A stretch of DNA of 64,000 nt from Bordetella genomosp. 9 (GCF_002119725.1 NZ_CP021109.1:3906001-3970000), one strand, 5' to 3'. Positions 45,407 to 55,381 are shown, numbered from the stretch's first letter. Numbers and translations: made by a program. The notes: generated from the sequence alone by a model not told the origin.

Positions 45407-45430
45407 CGTAGTCCCCCGGCAGCCGCTGAA

Positions 45431-46675
45431 TCAGCGGTACACAGGCAGACGGGCGGTGAGCGCGTTCACCCGCTCGCGCACGGCCGCGATGTTGGCCTCG
45501 TTGCGCGGATCGTCGAGCACGTCGGCGATAAGGTTCGCCGTCAGTTCGGTCTCCGCTTCCTTGAAGCCGCGCGTAGTGATGGCAGGCGTACCCAGCCGGA
45601 TGCCGCTGGTGACGAAAGGCTTTTCCGGGTCGTTGGGAATGGCGTTCTTGTTGACCGTGATATGGGCCTGGCCCAGCACGGCCTCGGCTTCCTTGCCGGT
45701 GATGCCCTTGGCGCGCAGGTCCACCAGCATGAGGTGGCTTTCCGTGCGTCCGGAGACGATGCGCAGACCACGCTTGACCAGCGTTTCCGCCAGAACTTTT
45801 GCGTTCGCTACGACCTGGCGCGCGTAGTCCTTGAACTCGGGCTGCAGCGCTTCCTTGAAGGCCACCGCCTTGGCGGCGATGACGTGCATGAGGGGACCAC
45901 CCTGGATGCCGGGGAAAATCGCAGAATTGACGGCTTTTTCGTATTCCGCCTTCATCATGATGACGCCGCCGCGCGGGCCGCGCAGCGATTTGTGCGTCGT
46001 GGAGGTAACGAAGTCGGCGTGCGGCACCGGATTGGGATACGCGCCGCCCGCCACCAGGCCGGCGTAGTGGGCGATATCGACCATCAGCAGCGCACCATTG
46101 TCGTGCGCGATGCGGGCCATGCGTTCGAAGTCGATGTGCAGGGAGTAGGCCGATGCGCCGGCAACGATCAGTTTCGGCTTATGCTCGCGCGCCAGCGCTT
46201 CCACCTTGCCGTAATCCAGGACCTCATTGGCGTCCAGTCCATAGGACAGGAAGTTGTACAGCTTGCCGGATGCGTTCACCGAGGCGCCGTGCGTCAGGTG
46301 GCCGCCTTCGGCCAGGCTCATGCCGAGCACCGTATCGCCGGGCTTGAGCACCGCCATGTAGACGCCCTGATTGGCCTGCGAGCCGGAATTCGGCTGCACG
46401 TTCGCCGCTTCGGCGCCGAACAGCGCCTTCAGCCGGTCGATCGCCAATTGTTCGACCACGTCCACGAATTCGCAGCCCCCGTAGTACCGCTTGCCGGGAT
46501 AGCCTTCCGCATATTTATTGGTGAGCTGGGTGCCCTGCGCCTGCATGACGGCGGGGCTGGCGTAGTTCTCCGAGGCGATCAGCTCGATGTGCTGCTCCTG
46601 GCGCTCGTTCTCCTTTTGAATGGCGGACCAGATTTCTTCATCAACCTGGGAGATGGTGCGGGTACGGTCAAACAT
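45431..46675 (-). CDS. glyA: Serine hydroxymethyltransferase
   Basis: This 414-residue PLP enzyme starts at the ATG at 46675; the frame is open for 15 more codons, but [16 protein letters not shown] is the usual start. Conserved stretches include [39 protein letters not shown] and the PLP-lysine segment [15 protein letters not shown]. It interconverts serine and glycine with tetrahydrofolate. It is first in glyA-nrdR-ribD-ribE. Confidence 0.97.
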   Translation of the reverse strand: MFDRTRTISQVDEEIWSAIQKENERQEQHIELIASENYASPAVMQAQGTQLTNKYAEGYPGKRYYGGCEFVDVVEQLAIDRLKALFGAEAANVQPNSGSQANQGVYMAVLKPGDTVLGMSLAEGGHLTHGASVNASGKLYNFLSYGLDANEVLDYGKVEALAREHKPKLIVAGASAYSLHIDFERMARIAHDNGALLMVDIAHYAGLVAGGAYPNPVPHADFVTSTTHKSLRGPRGGVIMMKAEYEKAVNSAIFPGIQGGPLMHVIAAKAVAFKEALQPEFKDYARQVVANAKVLAETLVKRGLRIVSGRTESHLMLVDLRAKGITGKEAEAVLGQAHITVNKNAIPNDPEKPFVTSGIRLGTPAITTRGFKEAETELTANLIADVLDDPRNEANIAAVRERVNALTARLPVYR

Positions 46676-47033
46676 GGAAGTTCCTGAACGGAGTCGAAAA
46701 GCGGAATGCGGATTCCCCATAGTTTACCGTGCGGTTACCGCGCTTTTCCGGCGGGATGGCGTCGAAAACCTCGCGGGGACGCTATTTTTTGCGGGTCCGG
46801 CCGGTTCCCGGAAATTCTGCTCATGCGAACGTGAGCGAGCCTCAAGGAAGGCGCGCCCCGCGTCCGCGCCCCCGCGCCAATGGAAAAGCGCGATGACCGC
46901 ACCGATTTGGTGCCCGAACGCATGACCGGCTGCCTGGATAGGCGGATGGCAGGCGCGGCGCACACGCGCGAGTGCCGAAGGCGCGCCAGGCGGCCGGAGG
47001 AAAAAGCGGCGTTCCGACGGACAAATACGAAAA
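46676..47033. other. Intergenic region upstream of glyA
   Basis: About 360 bp lie between glyA and the terminator of the PEBP-family gene, both on the minus strand. Open frames here lack recognisable protein features. The glyA promoter must be in this stretch, but I cannot single out a convincing -35/-10 pair. No riboswitch was recognised. Confidence 0.4.
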
Positions 47034-47058
47034 CAAAAAGCGCCGCTCGCAGCGGCGC
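47034..47058 (-). terminator. Rho-independent terminator of the PEBP-family gene
   Basis: On the minus strand an 8-bp GC-rich stem (GCGCCGCT/AGCGGCGC, 47040-47058) with a 3-nt loop is followed by a run of T (47039-47034). It lies ~60 bp after the stop of the gene ending at 47117. Confidence 0.85.
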
Positions 47059-47116
47059 GGGGGCTGAAAAGCCGCCTGTCTTTGGCTGGGCCGCCGAAAA
47101 CGACCCCTGGACGCCT

Positions 47117-47770
47117 TCAGGCGGACGTGGCCCCGATTACCTTTGGCGCCAGGTCCGGGTTCAGCGTATAGGTGCCGGTGACGGACGCCTGCGCCAGTAT
47201 CTTGTCCTGGATCGCCGCAAGCGCCTGCTTGCCGTTGAACGTACCTTCGACGTCCAACTGCGGCACGCTCAAGGCGTACAGCGTAAAGACATAGCGGTGC
47301 ACCCTGGCATCGTTCCATGGCGGGCACGGGCCGTCATACCCGAAGTAATCCCCGCTCATATCGCGATCGGCCGCGAACCAGCTGGTGTAATCATTGATGC
47401 CCTGCCGGGCGCCGTGCGGCGCCAACGGTCCGCCCTTGCCCCGTGGGGTGATGCCATTGGAAAACGCGCCTTCCTCGATCTCGCGCATGTCCGCCGGCAA
47501 ATCGACCAGCACCCAATGGAAGAAATTGACGCGCGGCAGGTCCGCCGGGACCACCCGGCCTTCCTGGTTGACGTCGTCGGGCTTGCTGGGCACGTCGGGA
47601 TCATGGCAGATCAGGGCGAACGACTGTGTGCCTTCCGGTACGTCATCCCAGGAGAACTGGGGATTGAAGTTGTCCGCCAGCGCGACGTGCGACTGCGGGT
47701 CGATCCGCGCAAACGCATAGCGCTCGGGGATGGACTCGTTATCGGAAAAAGACAAGCTCGCTAGCTTCAT
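47117..47770 (-). CDS. YbhB/YbcL-type phosphatidylethanolamine-binding protein family
   Basis: This 217-residue protein begins MKLASLSFSDNESIPERYAF. It contains the PEBP ligand-site segments FALICHDPDVPSKPDD (~52-67), VNFFHWVLVDLPAD (~79-92) and YDGPCPPWNDARVHRYVFTL (~144-163). It is longer than the ~155-185 residues typical of bacterial YbhB proteins and lacks a signal peptide. The biochemical role of bacterial members is not established. It is a single gene between tyrS and glyA, with its own terminator. Confidence 0.9.
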   Translation of the reverse strand: MKLASLSFSDNESIPERYAFARIDPQSHVALADNFNPQFSWDDVPEGTQSFALICHDPDVPSKPDDVNQEGRVVPADLPRVNFFHWVLVDLPADMREIEEGAFSNGITPRGKGGPLAPHGARQGINDYTSWFAADRDMSGDYFGYDGPCPPWNDARVHRYVFTLYALSVPQLDVEGTFNGKQALAAIQDKILAQASVTGTYTLNPDLAPKVIGATSA

Positions 47771-47829
47771 GGCGTGCCTCCAAAGAAAGAACCGGGAGTC
47801 GGGGTCGTCTTCGTCGCGGAATGATTCCT

Positions 47830-49059
47830 TTAAGCCGCCAAGGTAACACGCGCGAACTTCCGTTTTCCCACCTGGACCACGTAGACGCCCTCGGACAATT
47901 GCAACGATTTGTCTTCCACCTTCTGGCCGTTGACGCGCACGCCGCCCTGCTCCACGTTTCGCTGGGCCTCGGCGCCCGACGCCGCCAATTGCGCCTCCCG
48001 CAGGACCTTCAGGATGCCCAGGGGCGCGCCGCCCAGCGTGACCTCCGGCATGTTCTCCGGGACGGCGCCATCGCGAAAGCGCGCTTCAAAGGCCGCCAGC
48101 GCATCACGCGCCGCCTGCTGACCGTGGAAACGCGCCACGATTTCCTGCGCCAATTCAACCTTCGCCTCCCGGGGGTTGCGCCCGGCGTCCGTGGCGGCCT
48201 TCAGCGCGGCGATGTCCTCCAGGGACCGGAAGGACAGCAGTTCGTAGTAGCGCCACATCAAGGTATCCGAAATGGACATCAGCTTTCCGAACATGGAGTC
48301 CGGCGCCTCGGAAATCCCGATGTAATTGCCCTTCGATTTCGACATCTTTTCGACGCCGTCCGTTCCTTCGAGCAGCGGCATGGTCAGGATGCATTGGGGT
48401 TCCTGTCCATACTCCTTCTGCAGTTCCCGGCCCACCAGCAGGTTGAACTTCTGATCCGTGCCGCCAAGCTCCAGGTCCGACTTCAGCGCGACCGAGTCGT
48501 AACCCTGCATCAGCGGATACAGGAACTCGTGCACGGAGATCGGAATACCGTTCTTGAACCGCTTGGTGAAGTCCTCCCGCTCCATCATCCGGGCGACCGT
48601 ATAGCGGGACGCGAGCTGGATCATCCCGCGCGCCCCCAGCGGATCCGACCATTCGGAGTTGTAGCGGATCTCGGTGCGAGCGGGGTCCAGCACCATGCTG
48701 GCCTGCGCGTAATACGTTTTGGCGTTCTCTTCGATCTGCTCCCGGGTCAGCGGCGGACGGGTCGAGTTGCGGCCGCTCGGATCGCCGATCATGGACGTGA
48801 AGTCGCCGATCAGGAAGATGACCGTATGACCGAGGTCCTGCAGCTGCCGCATCTTGTTCAGCACCACCGTATGACCGAGATGGATGTCCGGCGCGGTGGG
48901 ATCGAGCCCAAGCTTGATGCGCAGGGGGACGCCGGTAGCGCGGCTGCGCGCCAGCTTGCGCACGAATTCGGATTCAACGAGCAGTTCATCGCAGCCGCGC
49001 TTGGCGACGCGAAGATCAGCCTCGACCTCGGGGGTAATGGGAGCTTCTGATTGGGACAT
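47830..49059 (-). CDS. tyrS: Tyrosyl-tRNA synthetase
   Basis: This 409-residue class I synthetase of the TyrRS long-N-terminus (TyrZ-like) type has a HIGH motif HLGH (60-63), then [20 protein letters not shown], the [13 protein letters not shown] substrate segment and KMSKSKGN (~235). A C-terminal S4 RNA-binding domain ([20 protein letters not shown]) is present. It is divergent from the M23 peptidase gene, and the shared promoter region contains a 17-bp palindrome. Confidence 0.97.
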   Translation of the reverse strand: MSQSEAPITPEVEADLRVAKRGCDELLVESEFVRKLARSRATGVPLRIKLGLDPTAPDIHLGHTVVLNKMRQLQDLGHTVIFLIGDFTSMIGDPSGRNSTRPPLTREQIEENAKTYYAQASMVLDPARTEIRYNSEWSDPLGARGMIQLASRYTVARMMEREDFTKRFKNGIPISVHEFLYPLMQGYDSVALKSDLELGGTDQKFNLLVGRELQKEYGQEPQCILTMPLLEGTDGVEKMSKSKGNYIGISEAPDSMFGKLMSISDTLMWRYYELLSFRSLEDIAALKAATDAGRNPREAKVELAQEIVARFHGQQAARDALAAFEARFRDGAVPENMPEVTLGGAPLGILKVLREAQLAASGAEAQRNVEQGGVRVNGQKVEDKSLQLSEGVYVVQVGKRKFARVTLAA

Positions 49060-49125
49060 ATTGGGGGACGGCTTGGCGCGCCCGGGCGGGCCGGAAGGAG
49101 GTAAAAATCACAAAAGTTGTCGAAA

Positions 49126-49148
49126 ATTCTAGCCGAATCGGCTAGGAT
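49126..49148. promoter_or_regulatory. Palindrome overlapping divergent -10 boxes of tyrS and the M23 gene
   Basis: CTAGCCGA-A-TCGGCTAG (49129-49145) is a perfect inverted repeat around one central base. Its left arm is part of TAGAAT on the minus strand (49131-49126) facing tyrS. Its right arm is part of TAGGAT on the plus strand (49143-49148) facing the M23 gene. The -35 regions are not convincing. It could be an operator that controls both promoters, or simply paired -10 boxes. Confidence 0.45.
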
Positions 49149-49208
49149 ACCGCCCTAATCATAGCCAACTGTCGTAGGGGGTAATGTGTCCCCAAGGTTT
49201 TTCCGAAG

Positions 49209-50633
49209 ATGATTTCAGGCCCTCAACAAAAGGGGGACCGCCGCACCAGCCCCGGCGCCTCCAGCCTGCCTTCCTCCCACACTCCCTCCCGCCGTTCCCG
49301 AATCGTCCGCGCGGCCGCCCTGGCCACCGCGCTGGGCCTGTTTGCCGCCGCAGCCGCCGTTGGCATGGTGCAGCAGCACCCCGCCGCCGAACTGCCGCCG
49401 ACCCGGACCATCGAAAAAGTCATGTCGCTGACCTCGGACGAGTACCAGGTCGGCGCCACGTCCTCGGCCCCGTACATCAGCGAAACCCGCATCCGCCGCG
49501 GCGACACCCTGGCGGCGGTGCTGCAGCGGCTGCACCTGGACAATGATGCGTTGCAGGCCTTCCTGACGCACGACCCCAGCGCACGCAGTATTTACAAGCT
49601 TTATCCGGGCCGCTCCGTGCAGGCCGCGACCGACGCCGACGGCAAGCTGGTCTGGCTGCGCTATATCCATACGCCGGGCAACGATTCCGAAGGCCAGGTG
49701 GTGACCCGGTTCCTGGAAGTCCGGCCCCAGGGCGACGGCTACGCCGCGCGGGAAATGACGGAAGACACGGACCGCCAGGTCCGCGTCGCCATGGGCACGA
49801 TCACGTCCTCGCTGTTCGCCGCGACCGACGCGGCCGGCATTCCGGACTCGGTCACGCTGCAGATGGCCGACATCCTTGGCTCGAAGATCGATTTCCTGCG
49901 CAACCTTCGCCAGGGCGACCAGTTCCGCGTGGTGTACGAAACGCGTTCCCACGACGGGCGCTACGCCGGCGCGGGCCGCGTGCTGGCCCTGCAGTTCGAG
50001 AACCAAGGCAAGCTGTACAACGCGGTATGGTTCAGCCAGGATGGCGGCGCCACCGGCTCCTACTACGATTTCGACGGCACCAGCCTGCGCGGCGCGTTCC
50101 TGCGCACTGCCCTGAAATTCAGCCGCATCAGCTCGACCTTCGGCATGAGGATGCATCCCATCCATAAAACCTGGACGGGGCACAAGGGCGTGGACTATGC
50201 GGCGCCCATCGGCACGCCGATCCATAGCACTTCCGACGGCGTGGTGGAATTCGCCGGCGTGCAGAACGGCTACGGAAACGTGGTGATCGTCCAGCACGAC
50301 AACAAATATTCGACGCTGTACGCGCACCAAAGCCGTATTGCGCCGGGTATCCGCAAGGGCGTGCGCGTAACCCAGGGCGAAGTCATCGGCTATGTCGGCC
50401 AGACCGGCTGGGCGACGGGGCCGCATCTGCACTACGAATTCCGCATCAACGACAAGCCCGTGGATCCGCTGTCGGTCGATCTGCCGGTGGCCCAGAAGCT
50501 CGAAGGCAAGAGCGCCGTGGCGTTCGCCAAGGAAGCCGCGGTCTATAAGTCGCAGCTGAACATGCTGGCTCAGTTCCAGCAATCCATGCCGGGCACGGCG
50601 CTGGCCAGCGCGGCCGACGCCAGCGCAAACTGA
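49209..50633 (+). CDS. M23-family peptidoglycan endopeptidase (LysM/OapA-like plus LytM domain)
   Basis: This 474-residue protein has an N-terminal membrane anchor or signal (~32-54), then an OapA/LysM-like domain (ETRIRRGDTLAAVLQRL) and a Csd3-type middle domain. The C-terminal LytM/M23 domain has the zinc motifs HKGVDYAAP and GPHLHYEFRIN. All catalytic residues appear intact, so it is probably an active cell-wall DD-endopeptidase of the MepM type. It is divergent from tyrS and followed by anmK, which recycles cell-wall sugars. Confidence 0.93.
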   Translation: MISGPQQKGDRRTSPGASSLPSSHTPSRRSRIVRAAALATALGLFAAAAAVGMVQQHPAAELPPTRTIEKVMSLTSDEYQVGATSSAPYISETRIRRGDTLAAVLQRLHLDNDALQAFLTHDPSARSIYKLYPGRSVQAATDADGKLVWLRYIHTPGNDSEGQVVTRFLEVRPQGDGYAAREMTEDTDRQVRVAMGTITSSLFAATDAAGIPDSVTLQMADILGSKIDFLRNLRQGDQFRVVYETRSHDGRYAGAGRVLALQFENQGKLYNAVWFSQDGGATGSYYDFDGTSLRGAFLRTALKFSRISSTFGMRMHPIHKTWTGHKGVDYAAPIGTPIHSTSDGVVEFAGVQNGYGNVVIVQHDNKYSTLYAHQSRIAPGIRKGVRVTQGEVIGYVGQTGWATGPHLHYEFRINDKPVDPLSVDLPVAQKLEGKSAVAFAKEAAVYKSQLNMLAQFQQSMPGTALASAADASAN

Positions 50634-50662
50634 GGAGGCCCGCGCCGCGGGCGAACAGTGTC

Positions 50663-51781
50663 ATGAACCTGCCGGACAACCTATATATCGGCCTGATGTC
50701 CGGCACCAGTACCGACGGCGTGGACGGAGTGCTCGCCCGCATCCCCGGCGACGGCCGGCCAGACGTACTGGCCGAAGCCAGCCTTCCCATGCCAGCCGCG
50801 CTGCGGCGCGAGCTGCTTTCGCTGAATGCGCCGGGCGAGGACGAGCTGGCGCGTGGCGCATTGGCCTCGGCCGCCCTGGCGGAATGTTATGCGCAGGTCA
50901 CGGCGGAGCTATTGCATACCGCTGCGGTGGACGCCGCGCATATCGCGGCCATCGGCGCCCATGGCCAGACGGTGAGACATCGCCCGGATCTGGGATACAC
51001 CATCCAGTTGAACGCGCCGGCCCTGCTTGCGGAGCGTACCGGCATCCCCGTCGTGGCGGATTTCCGGACGCGCGACGTGGCTGCCGGCGGCCAAGGCGCG
51101 CCTCTGGTGCCCGCATTCCATGCGGCGATCTTCGCCACCGAAGCGCCTCGGGCCGTGCTGAATCTGGGGGGCATTGCCAACGTCACCCTGCTCGCGCCCG
51201 GCTGCCCCGTCACCGGCTTCGATACCGGCCCGGCCAACATGCTTCTGGACGTATGGTGCCAGCGGCATACGGGTCAGCCTTTCGACCGGGACGGCGCCTT
51301 TGCAGCCACCGGCACGGTAGACCAGAACATCCTCGAGTATCTTTTGTCCAGCGAGCCATGGCTGGGACAGCGTCCGCCCAAGTCCACTGGGCGAGACCTG
51401 TTCAACGCCGCATGGCTGGACGCGCGGCTGAACGCCTGGGAAGGGTATTGCCGGCGTCTGGCCCCAGCAGACATTCAGGCCACCCTGCAGCGATTCACGG
51501 CCAGCACGGTGGCGCAGGCGATCGAACGGGAAGCCCCTGCAACGCGGGATGTGCTGGTATGCGGAGGCGGCGCGCGCAACGCCGGCCTGATGCGCGATCT
51601 TGCCGAATGCCTGAACCGCCCGGTGGTCCCGACCGACGACCACGGCGTGCCGGCGCAGTCAGTGGAAGCCTTTGCGTTCGCCTGGCTCGCCTATGCGCAC
51701 ATCCATCGCATACCGGCGGGCCTGCCCACCGTAACGGGCGCGCGCGGAGCGCGGGTGCTGGGCGCGCTGTACCCCGCGTGA
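50663..51781 (+). CDS. anmK: Anhydro-N-acetylmuramic acid kinase
   Basis: This 372-residue kinase has the family start LYIGLMSGTSTDGVDGVLAR, the GAHGQTVRHRPD segment and the nucleotide-binding motif VLNLGGIANVTLL. GFDTGPANMLLD and VCGGGARNAGLM are also conserved. It phosphorylates and opens anhydroMurNAc during peptidoglycan recycling. It starts 29 bp after the M23 gene and is probably co-transcribed with it. Confidence 0.96.
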   Translation: MNLPDNLYIGLMSGTSTDGVDGVLARIPGDGRPDVLAEASLPMPAALRRELLSLNAPGEDELARGALASAALAECYAQVTAELLHTAAVDAAHIAAIGAHGQTVRHRPDLGYTIQLNAPALLAERTGIPVVADFRTRDVAAGGQGAPLVPAFHAAIFATEAPRAVLNLGGIANVTLLAPGCPVTGFDTGPANMLLDVWCQRHTGQPFDRDGAFAATGTVDQNILEYLLSSEPWLGQRPPKSTGRDLFNAAWLDARLNAWEGYCRRLAPADIQATLQRFTASTVAQAIEREAPATRDVLVCGGGARNAGLMRDLAECLNRPVVPTDDHGVPAQSVEAFAFAWLAYAHIHRIPAGLPTVTGARGARVLGALYPA

Positions 51782-51850
51782 CGACAGGCGGCTTACGTAC
51801 GTCGCGCCAGCCGGCCGGACAGGCAGAGCGGCACGCCACAAAAAGACGAA

Positions 51851-51898
51851 CGCCCCAAGACAAACGGCCAGCATGCGCTGGCCGTTTGTCTTGGGGCG
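51851..51898. terminator. Long perfect hairpin between convergent anmK and erpA
   Basis: A 22-bp perfect inverted repeat (51851-51872 and 51877-51898) has a 4-nt loop, ATGC. It lies in the 130-bp gap between the convergent anmK and erpA stops. On the minus strand the stem is followed by CGTTCGTCTTTTTG, so it can terminate erpA. The plus side has no T run, although the hairpin could protect the anmK mRNA end. Confidence 0.8.
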
Positions 51899-51911
51899 AT
51901 GACGCTCGGAA

Positions 51912-52283
51912 TCAGACCGAGAAAGAGGACCCGCAGCCGCAGGTCGTCGTCGCGTTGGGGTTGCGAATGACGAACTGCGCGCCTTCCAGATCTTCCTTGT
52001 AGTCGATTTCCGCGCCGACCAGGTATTGGAAACTCATGGGGTCCACCAGCAGCTGGACGCCGTCCTTGTCGAGCGTGGTGTCGTCTTCGTTCACGACCTC
52101 ATCGAAGGTGAAACCGTACTGGAAGCCGGAGCAGCCGCCGCCCTGAACGAACACGCGGAGCTTCAGGTCGGGGTTGCCTTCCTCGGCGAGGAGATCCTTG
52201 ACCTTGGCCGCGGCGGCATCGGTGAAGATAAGCGGGGTCGGCGGGGCCGACTGCAGATCGACGGTTTCGGTAACTGCGTTCAT
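51912..52283 (-). CDS. erpA: Iron-sulfur cluster insertion protein ErpA
   Basis: This 123-residue A-type carrier has the three conserved cysteines: one in [14 protein letters not shown] (~46) and two in the C-terminal CGCGSSFSV. The [20 protein letters not shown] segment is typical. It delivers Fe-S clusters to apo-proteins. It is convergent with anmK and separated from it by a long hairpin. Confidence 0.96.
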   Translation of the reverse strand: MNAVTETVDLQSAPPTPLIFTDAAAAKVKDLLAEEGNPDLKLRVFVQGGGCSGFQYGFTFDEVVNEDDTTLDKDGVQLLVDPMSFQYLVGAEIDYKEDLEGAQFVIRNPNATTTCGCGSSFSV

Positions 52284-52372
52284 GTCTTGACTCCTGCCCG
52301 CATGGGGCGAATCCGGTAGGGGCGCGCCAAGCGCCCCGAATAAGTCCTACTATAGCGCAGCGGTCCGCCCAC

Positions 52373-53152
52373 TCAAAATGTGACAGGAACTTGCTGGGAG
52401 GTCAGCACCACGCCGTTCTGGACCACGTCCACGGTAGCTTCGGACGGCGTGAAATCGGGGGGCAGCGCCAGAATCCCCTCGCTGGTCCGATATTGGTCCA
52501 TTTCCAGAGGAATCAAGCCGTCGGGCAAAGCGGTTGCAGCGATCGGCGCCCCTTCGGCCTCCTTATCGGATGGCGCAGGGGCGCCGCCGTGGGCCGCCGC
52601 CGCGGCATCGGCCGCCTGCAGCGGCGTGAGCGTGAGCTGGACGGGTTCGCCTTCCCGCTCACCCGTGACGGTAAACCGAAGGGCCCCCACGAACGGCGGC
52701 TGCCCAGGGCGGACGGCGCGCATGAGCAGCACCCGGTAACGCAAACCCGAAGGCACGCGGACCAGCTGCACCGCGCGCAGGGTCACTGTGCCGGCGGGCC
52801 CGGCGGGCAGCAGTTGGTCGTAGAACGCCAGCCGATCGCGAAGTTCGCCCGCCTGAGTTTGCAGCGCCCCGAGACTGTTCTCGAGGGCGCGGCGCGCAGC
52901 CTGCTCGACAGCCAGCTCCGCTTCCGTGGCGGCGAGCTGGCCTTGCAGTGACTGTGTCTGCGCCTGCGATTGCTCGAGCTGCGCCCGCAAAGCGGCCGCC
53001 TGCTCGGCGGCCGATGCGCCCGACGGCCCGGAAAACGGCATCCGCCAAGCCGCAGCGAACGCGGCGGCCGCGACCAGCAGACCGACCAGGACGCCAGTGC
53101 GAAACCCGGCACGGCGGCGGGATGGGACGCCATCGGACCGGGTGGCGGTCAT
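52373..53152 (-). CDS. Single-pass membrane protein with coiled coil (DUF6776-like)
   Basis: This 259-residue protein has a basic N-terminus, one membrane helix (~18-38), a coiled coil (~45-108: AALRAQLEQSQAQTQSLQGQ and onward) and a C-terminal beta-rich domain (VTLRAVQLVRVPSGLRYRVL ... DVVQNGVVLTSQQVPVTF). The C-terminal domain should be periplasmic. The start overlaps the argC stop by one base (TGATG). Its function is unknown; the assignment to the DUF6776-type family found next to argC in betaproteobacteria is from memory. Confidence 0.75.
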   Translation of the reverse strand: MTATRSDGVPSRRRAGFRTGVLVGLLVAAAAFAAAWRMPFSGPSGASAAEQAAALRAQLEQSQAQTQSLQGQLAATEAELAVEQAARRALENSLGALQTQAGELRDRLAFYDQLLPAGPAGTVTLRAVQLVRVPSGLRYRVLLMRAVRPGQPPFVGALRFTVTGEREGEPVQLTLTPLQAADAAAAAHGGAPAPSDKEAEGAPIAATALPDGLIPLEMDQYRTSEGILALPPDFTPSEATVDVVQNGVVLTSQQVPVTF

Positions 53153-54216
53153 CAGGGCAATACGGCGACGTGACCCAGCCCGGCGTTCTCCGGCAAACCG
53201 AACATCACGTTCATGTTCTGGACCGCCTGTCCAGCGGCGCCCTTGACCAGGTTGTCCTGGACGACCAGGATGACCAGCAGGTCGCCGCCGTCGGGCCGAT
53301 GCAAGGCGATGCGCAAATCGTTGGACGCACGCACCGAGCGGGTCTCGGGCAGGCTTCCTGGAGGCATCACGTCCACGAACGCCTCATCGGCATAGCGCTT
53401 TTCGTACAAGGCCTGGAAGTCCGTATCGCGCGCTTCGGGCAGGATACGGGCGTAGATCGTCGAGTGCATGCCGCGAATCATGGGGACGAGATGCGGCACG
53501 AAGGTGAGTCCCACCTTGCCGCCCGCCATGCGCTGCAACTGCTCCACGATTTCCGGATGGTGGCGGTGTCCGGACACGCCATAGGCTTTGAAGTTGTCGC
53601 TGGCTTCGGAAAACAGCAGGCCGACCTCGGCCTTGCGGCCGGCGCCCGATACGCCGGATTTGCAGTCGGCGATAAGGGTCTGGGTGTCGACCAGCCGGGC
53701 GCCGTTTTCGAGCAAGGGCGCAAGCCCCAGCGCCACGGTGGTGGGATAGCACCCGGGATTGCCGACGACACGCGCCTTGGCCACGCGTTCGCGGTTGAGT
53801 TCCGGGATCCCGTACACGGCTTCGGCAAGGACGTCCGGGCAAGCGTGCGGCATCTTGTACCACTTCTCGAAGACGCCGGTGTCCTGCAGGCGGAAGTCCG
53901 CCGCCAAGTCGATAATGCGCGTGCCGGCAGCCAACAGGGTTTGCGCCTGCGCCATGGCGACGCCGTGCGGCGTGGCGAAAAACACCACGTCGCATTCCGT
54001 CAACGGCGCCTTTTCAGGTGTGGAAAACGCCAGGTTCACGCGCCCGCGCAGGTTGGGGAACATGTCGGCCACCGGCATGCCGTCTTCCTTTCGGGACGTA
54101 ATGGCCGTGAGTTCGGCATTGGGGTGCTGCGACAACAGGCGCAGCAGCTCGACGCCGGTGTATCCGGTTCCGCCGACGATGCCGACCTTCACGCGTGTGC
54201 TGGATGCTTGTGCCAT
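53152..54216 (-). CDS. argC: N-acetyl-gamma-glutamyl-phosphate reductase
   Basis: This 354-residue protein has an N-terminal NAD(P)-binding motif [17 protein letters not shown] and the active-site Cys in GNPGCYPT (~153-160). VSGAGRKA and [11 protein letters not shown], the latter with the catalytic His, follow. It reduces N-acetylglutamyl phosphate in arginine synthesis. It is followed by the coiled-coil gene with a TGATG overlap. Confidence 0.97.
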   Translation of the reverse strand: MAQASSTRVKVGIVGGTGYTGVELLRLLSQHPNAELTAITSRKEDGMPVADMFPNLRGRVNLAFSTPEKAPLTECDVVFFATPHGVAMAQAQTLLAAGTRIIDLAADFRLQDTGVFEKWYKMPHACPDVLAEAVYGIPELNRERVAKARVVGNPGCYPTTVALGLAPLLENGARLVDTQTLIADCKSGVSGAGRKAEVGLLFSEASDNFKAYGVSGHRHHPEIVEQLQRMAGGKVGLTFVPHLVPMIRGMHSTIYARILPEARDTDFQALYEKRYADEAFVDVMPPGSLPETRSVRASNDLRIALHRPDGGDLLVILVVQDNLVKGAAGQAVQNMNVMFGLPENAGLGHVAVLP

Positions 54217-54311
54217 GATGCGGATTCCAAAGAAGGAATTTGGATTGTATCGCCGGCCCTTGGGGTGCCAGTGATCGATGTGGCACGGCGCCGGCGAATA
54301 TGCCCATAAAC

Positions 54312-54337
54312 AAAAAGGCCGCTTTCGCGGCCTTTTT
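54312..54337. terminator. Bidirectional rho-independent terminator after rpsI
   Basis: AAAAAGGCCGC (54312-54322) and GCGGCCTTTTT (54327-54337) form an 11-bp stem with a 4-nt TTTC loop. The A/T runs let it work on both strands. It ends 8 bp from the rpsI stop on the minus strand, separating rplM-rpsI from argC. Confidence 0.93.
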
Positions 54338-54345
54338 GTTGGACA

Positions 54346-54738
54346 TTAGCGCTTGCTGAACTGCTTGCGCCGACGTGCCTTGCGGAGGCCGACCTTTTTA
54401 CGTTCGACTTCTCGCGCATCGCGGGTCACCAGGCCAGCCTGCGACAGGGCGGGCTTGAGCGTGGCGTCGTAGTCGATGAGGGCACGCGTGATGCCGTGGC
54501 GCACCGCGCCGGCCTGGCCAGACTCGCCGCCGCCATGGACGTTGACCTTGACGTCGAACGACTCCAGGTGACCAGTGAGCTCCAGCGGCTGGCGGACGAC
54601 CATGCGGCCGGTTTCGCGCGCGAAGAATTCGTCGACGGGCTTGCCGTTGACGACGATCTTGCCCGTGCCTTTCTTGAGGAACACGCGGGCCACCGACGTT
54701 TTGCGACGGCCGGTTCCGTAATTCCAGTTACCGATCAT
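54346..54738 (-). CDS. rpsI: 30S ribosomal protein S9
   Basis: This 130-residue protein has the S9 hallmarks: [20 protein letters not shown] at the N-terminus, [20 protein letters not shown] in the middle, and the basic C-terminus [16 protein letters not shown] that reaches the ribosomal P site. It lies 9 bp after rplM in the conserved two-gene operon. Confidence 0.98.
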   Translation of the reverse strand: MIGNWNYGTGRRKTSVARVFLKKGTGKIVVNGKPVDEFFARETGRMVVRQPLELTGHLESFDVKVNVHGGGESGQAGAVRHGITRALIDYDATLKPALSQAGLVTRDAREVERKKVGLRKARRRKQFSKR

Positions 54739-54747
54739 GGCGATTCC

Positions 54748-55176
54748 TTAGATTTCCAGCGGCTTGGGCTGCTGGGCAGTGTGCGGGTGCTCGGCACCGG
54801 CGTACACCTTCAGTTTCTTGATCATGGCATAGCCGAGGGGACCCTTCGGCAGCATGCCCTTGACCGCCTTCTGGATGGCGCGGCCCGGGAAGCGCTGCTG
54901 CAGCTTCTCGAAGTTGGTCTCGCGGATGCCGCCCGGGTACGTGGTGTGGCGGAAGTACTTCTTGTCCTGCGCCTTGTTCCCGGTAACGACGATTTCCGCC
55001 GCGTTGATGATGACGATGTAATCGCCCGTATCGACGTGAGGCGTGAATTCGGGTTTGTGCTTGCCACGCAGGCGGTGTGCGACTTCGCTGGCCACACGAC
55101 CGAGGACTTTGCCCTTTGCGTCGATCACAAACCACTCACGCTTGACTTCATGCGGCTTTGCCACAAAGGTCTTCAT
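54748..55176 (-). CDS. rplM: 50S ribosomal protein L13
   Basis: This 142-residue protein begins [20 protein letters not shown], with [40 protein letters not shown] and [13 protein letters not shown] ([10 protein letters not shown]) segments, all diagnostic for L13. It is first in rplM-rpsI. A GC-rich hairpin lies 26-46 nt upstream of its start codon and may be its regulatory leader. Confidence 0.98.
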   Translation of the reverse strand: MKTFVAKPHEVKREWFVIDAKGKVLGRVASEVAHRLRGKHKPEFTPHVDTGDYIVIINAAEIVVTGNKAQDKKYFRHTTYPGGIRETNFEKLQQRFPGRAIQKAVKGMLPKGPLGYAMIKKLKVYAGAEHPHTAQQPKPLEI

Positions 55177-55201
55177 GATGGTTCCTAGATGATTAGATTG
55201 C

Positions 55202-55222
55202 CCTGGCCGAACACCGGCCAGG
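55202..55222 (-). promoter_or_regulatory. Leader hairpin upstream of rplM
   Basis: CCTGGCCG (55202-55209) and CGGCCAGG (55215-55222) form a perfect 8-bp stem with a 5-nt loop in the rplM leader. L13 autoregulates its own operon through the leader in E. coli; whether this hairpin is such a site is inference. The rest of the ~205-bp leader region holds no gene. Confidence 0.4.
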
Positions 55223-55381
55223 CTTCTTTCCCGAGCCGGGGCGCTTCCCGCCTGAGGGGACCGTCACGAGCGCATACGTCCGCCCTGCGCCCCCCGGCGC
55301 GCACCCCGTTGTCCCGCCCCGCCTAAGCGTTGTAACCCGCCCGTGCTGGCCGAAATAAGGGAAAGTCTTTGATTCTAGCAC

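Noticed and set aside
49095..49120. AAGGAGGT on the plus strand as a ribosome-binding site for a small gene
   Set aside because: No start codon lies at a workable distance in an open frame; it appears to be a chance match in the tyrS leader.
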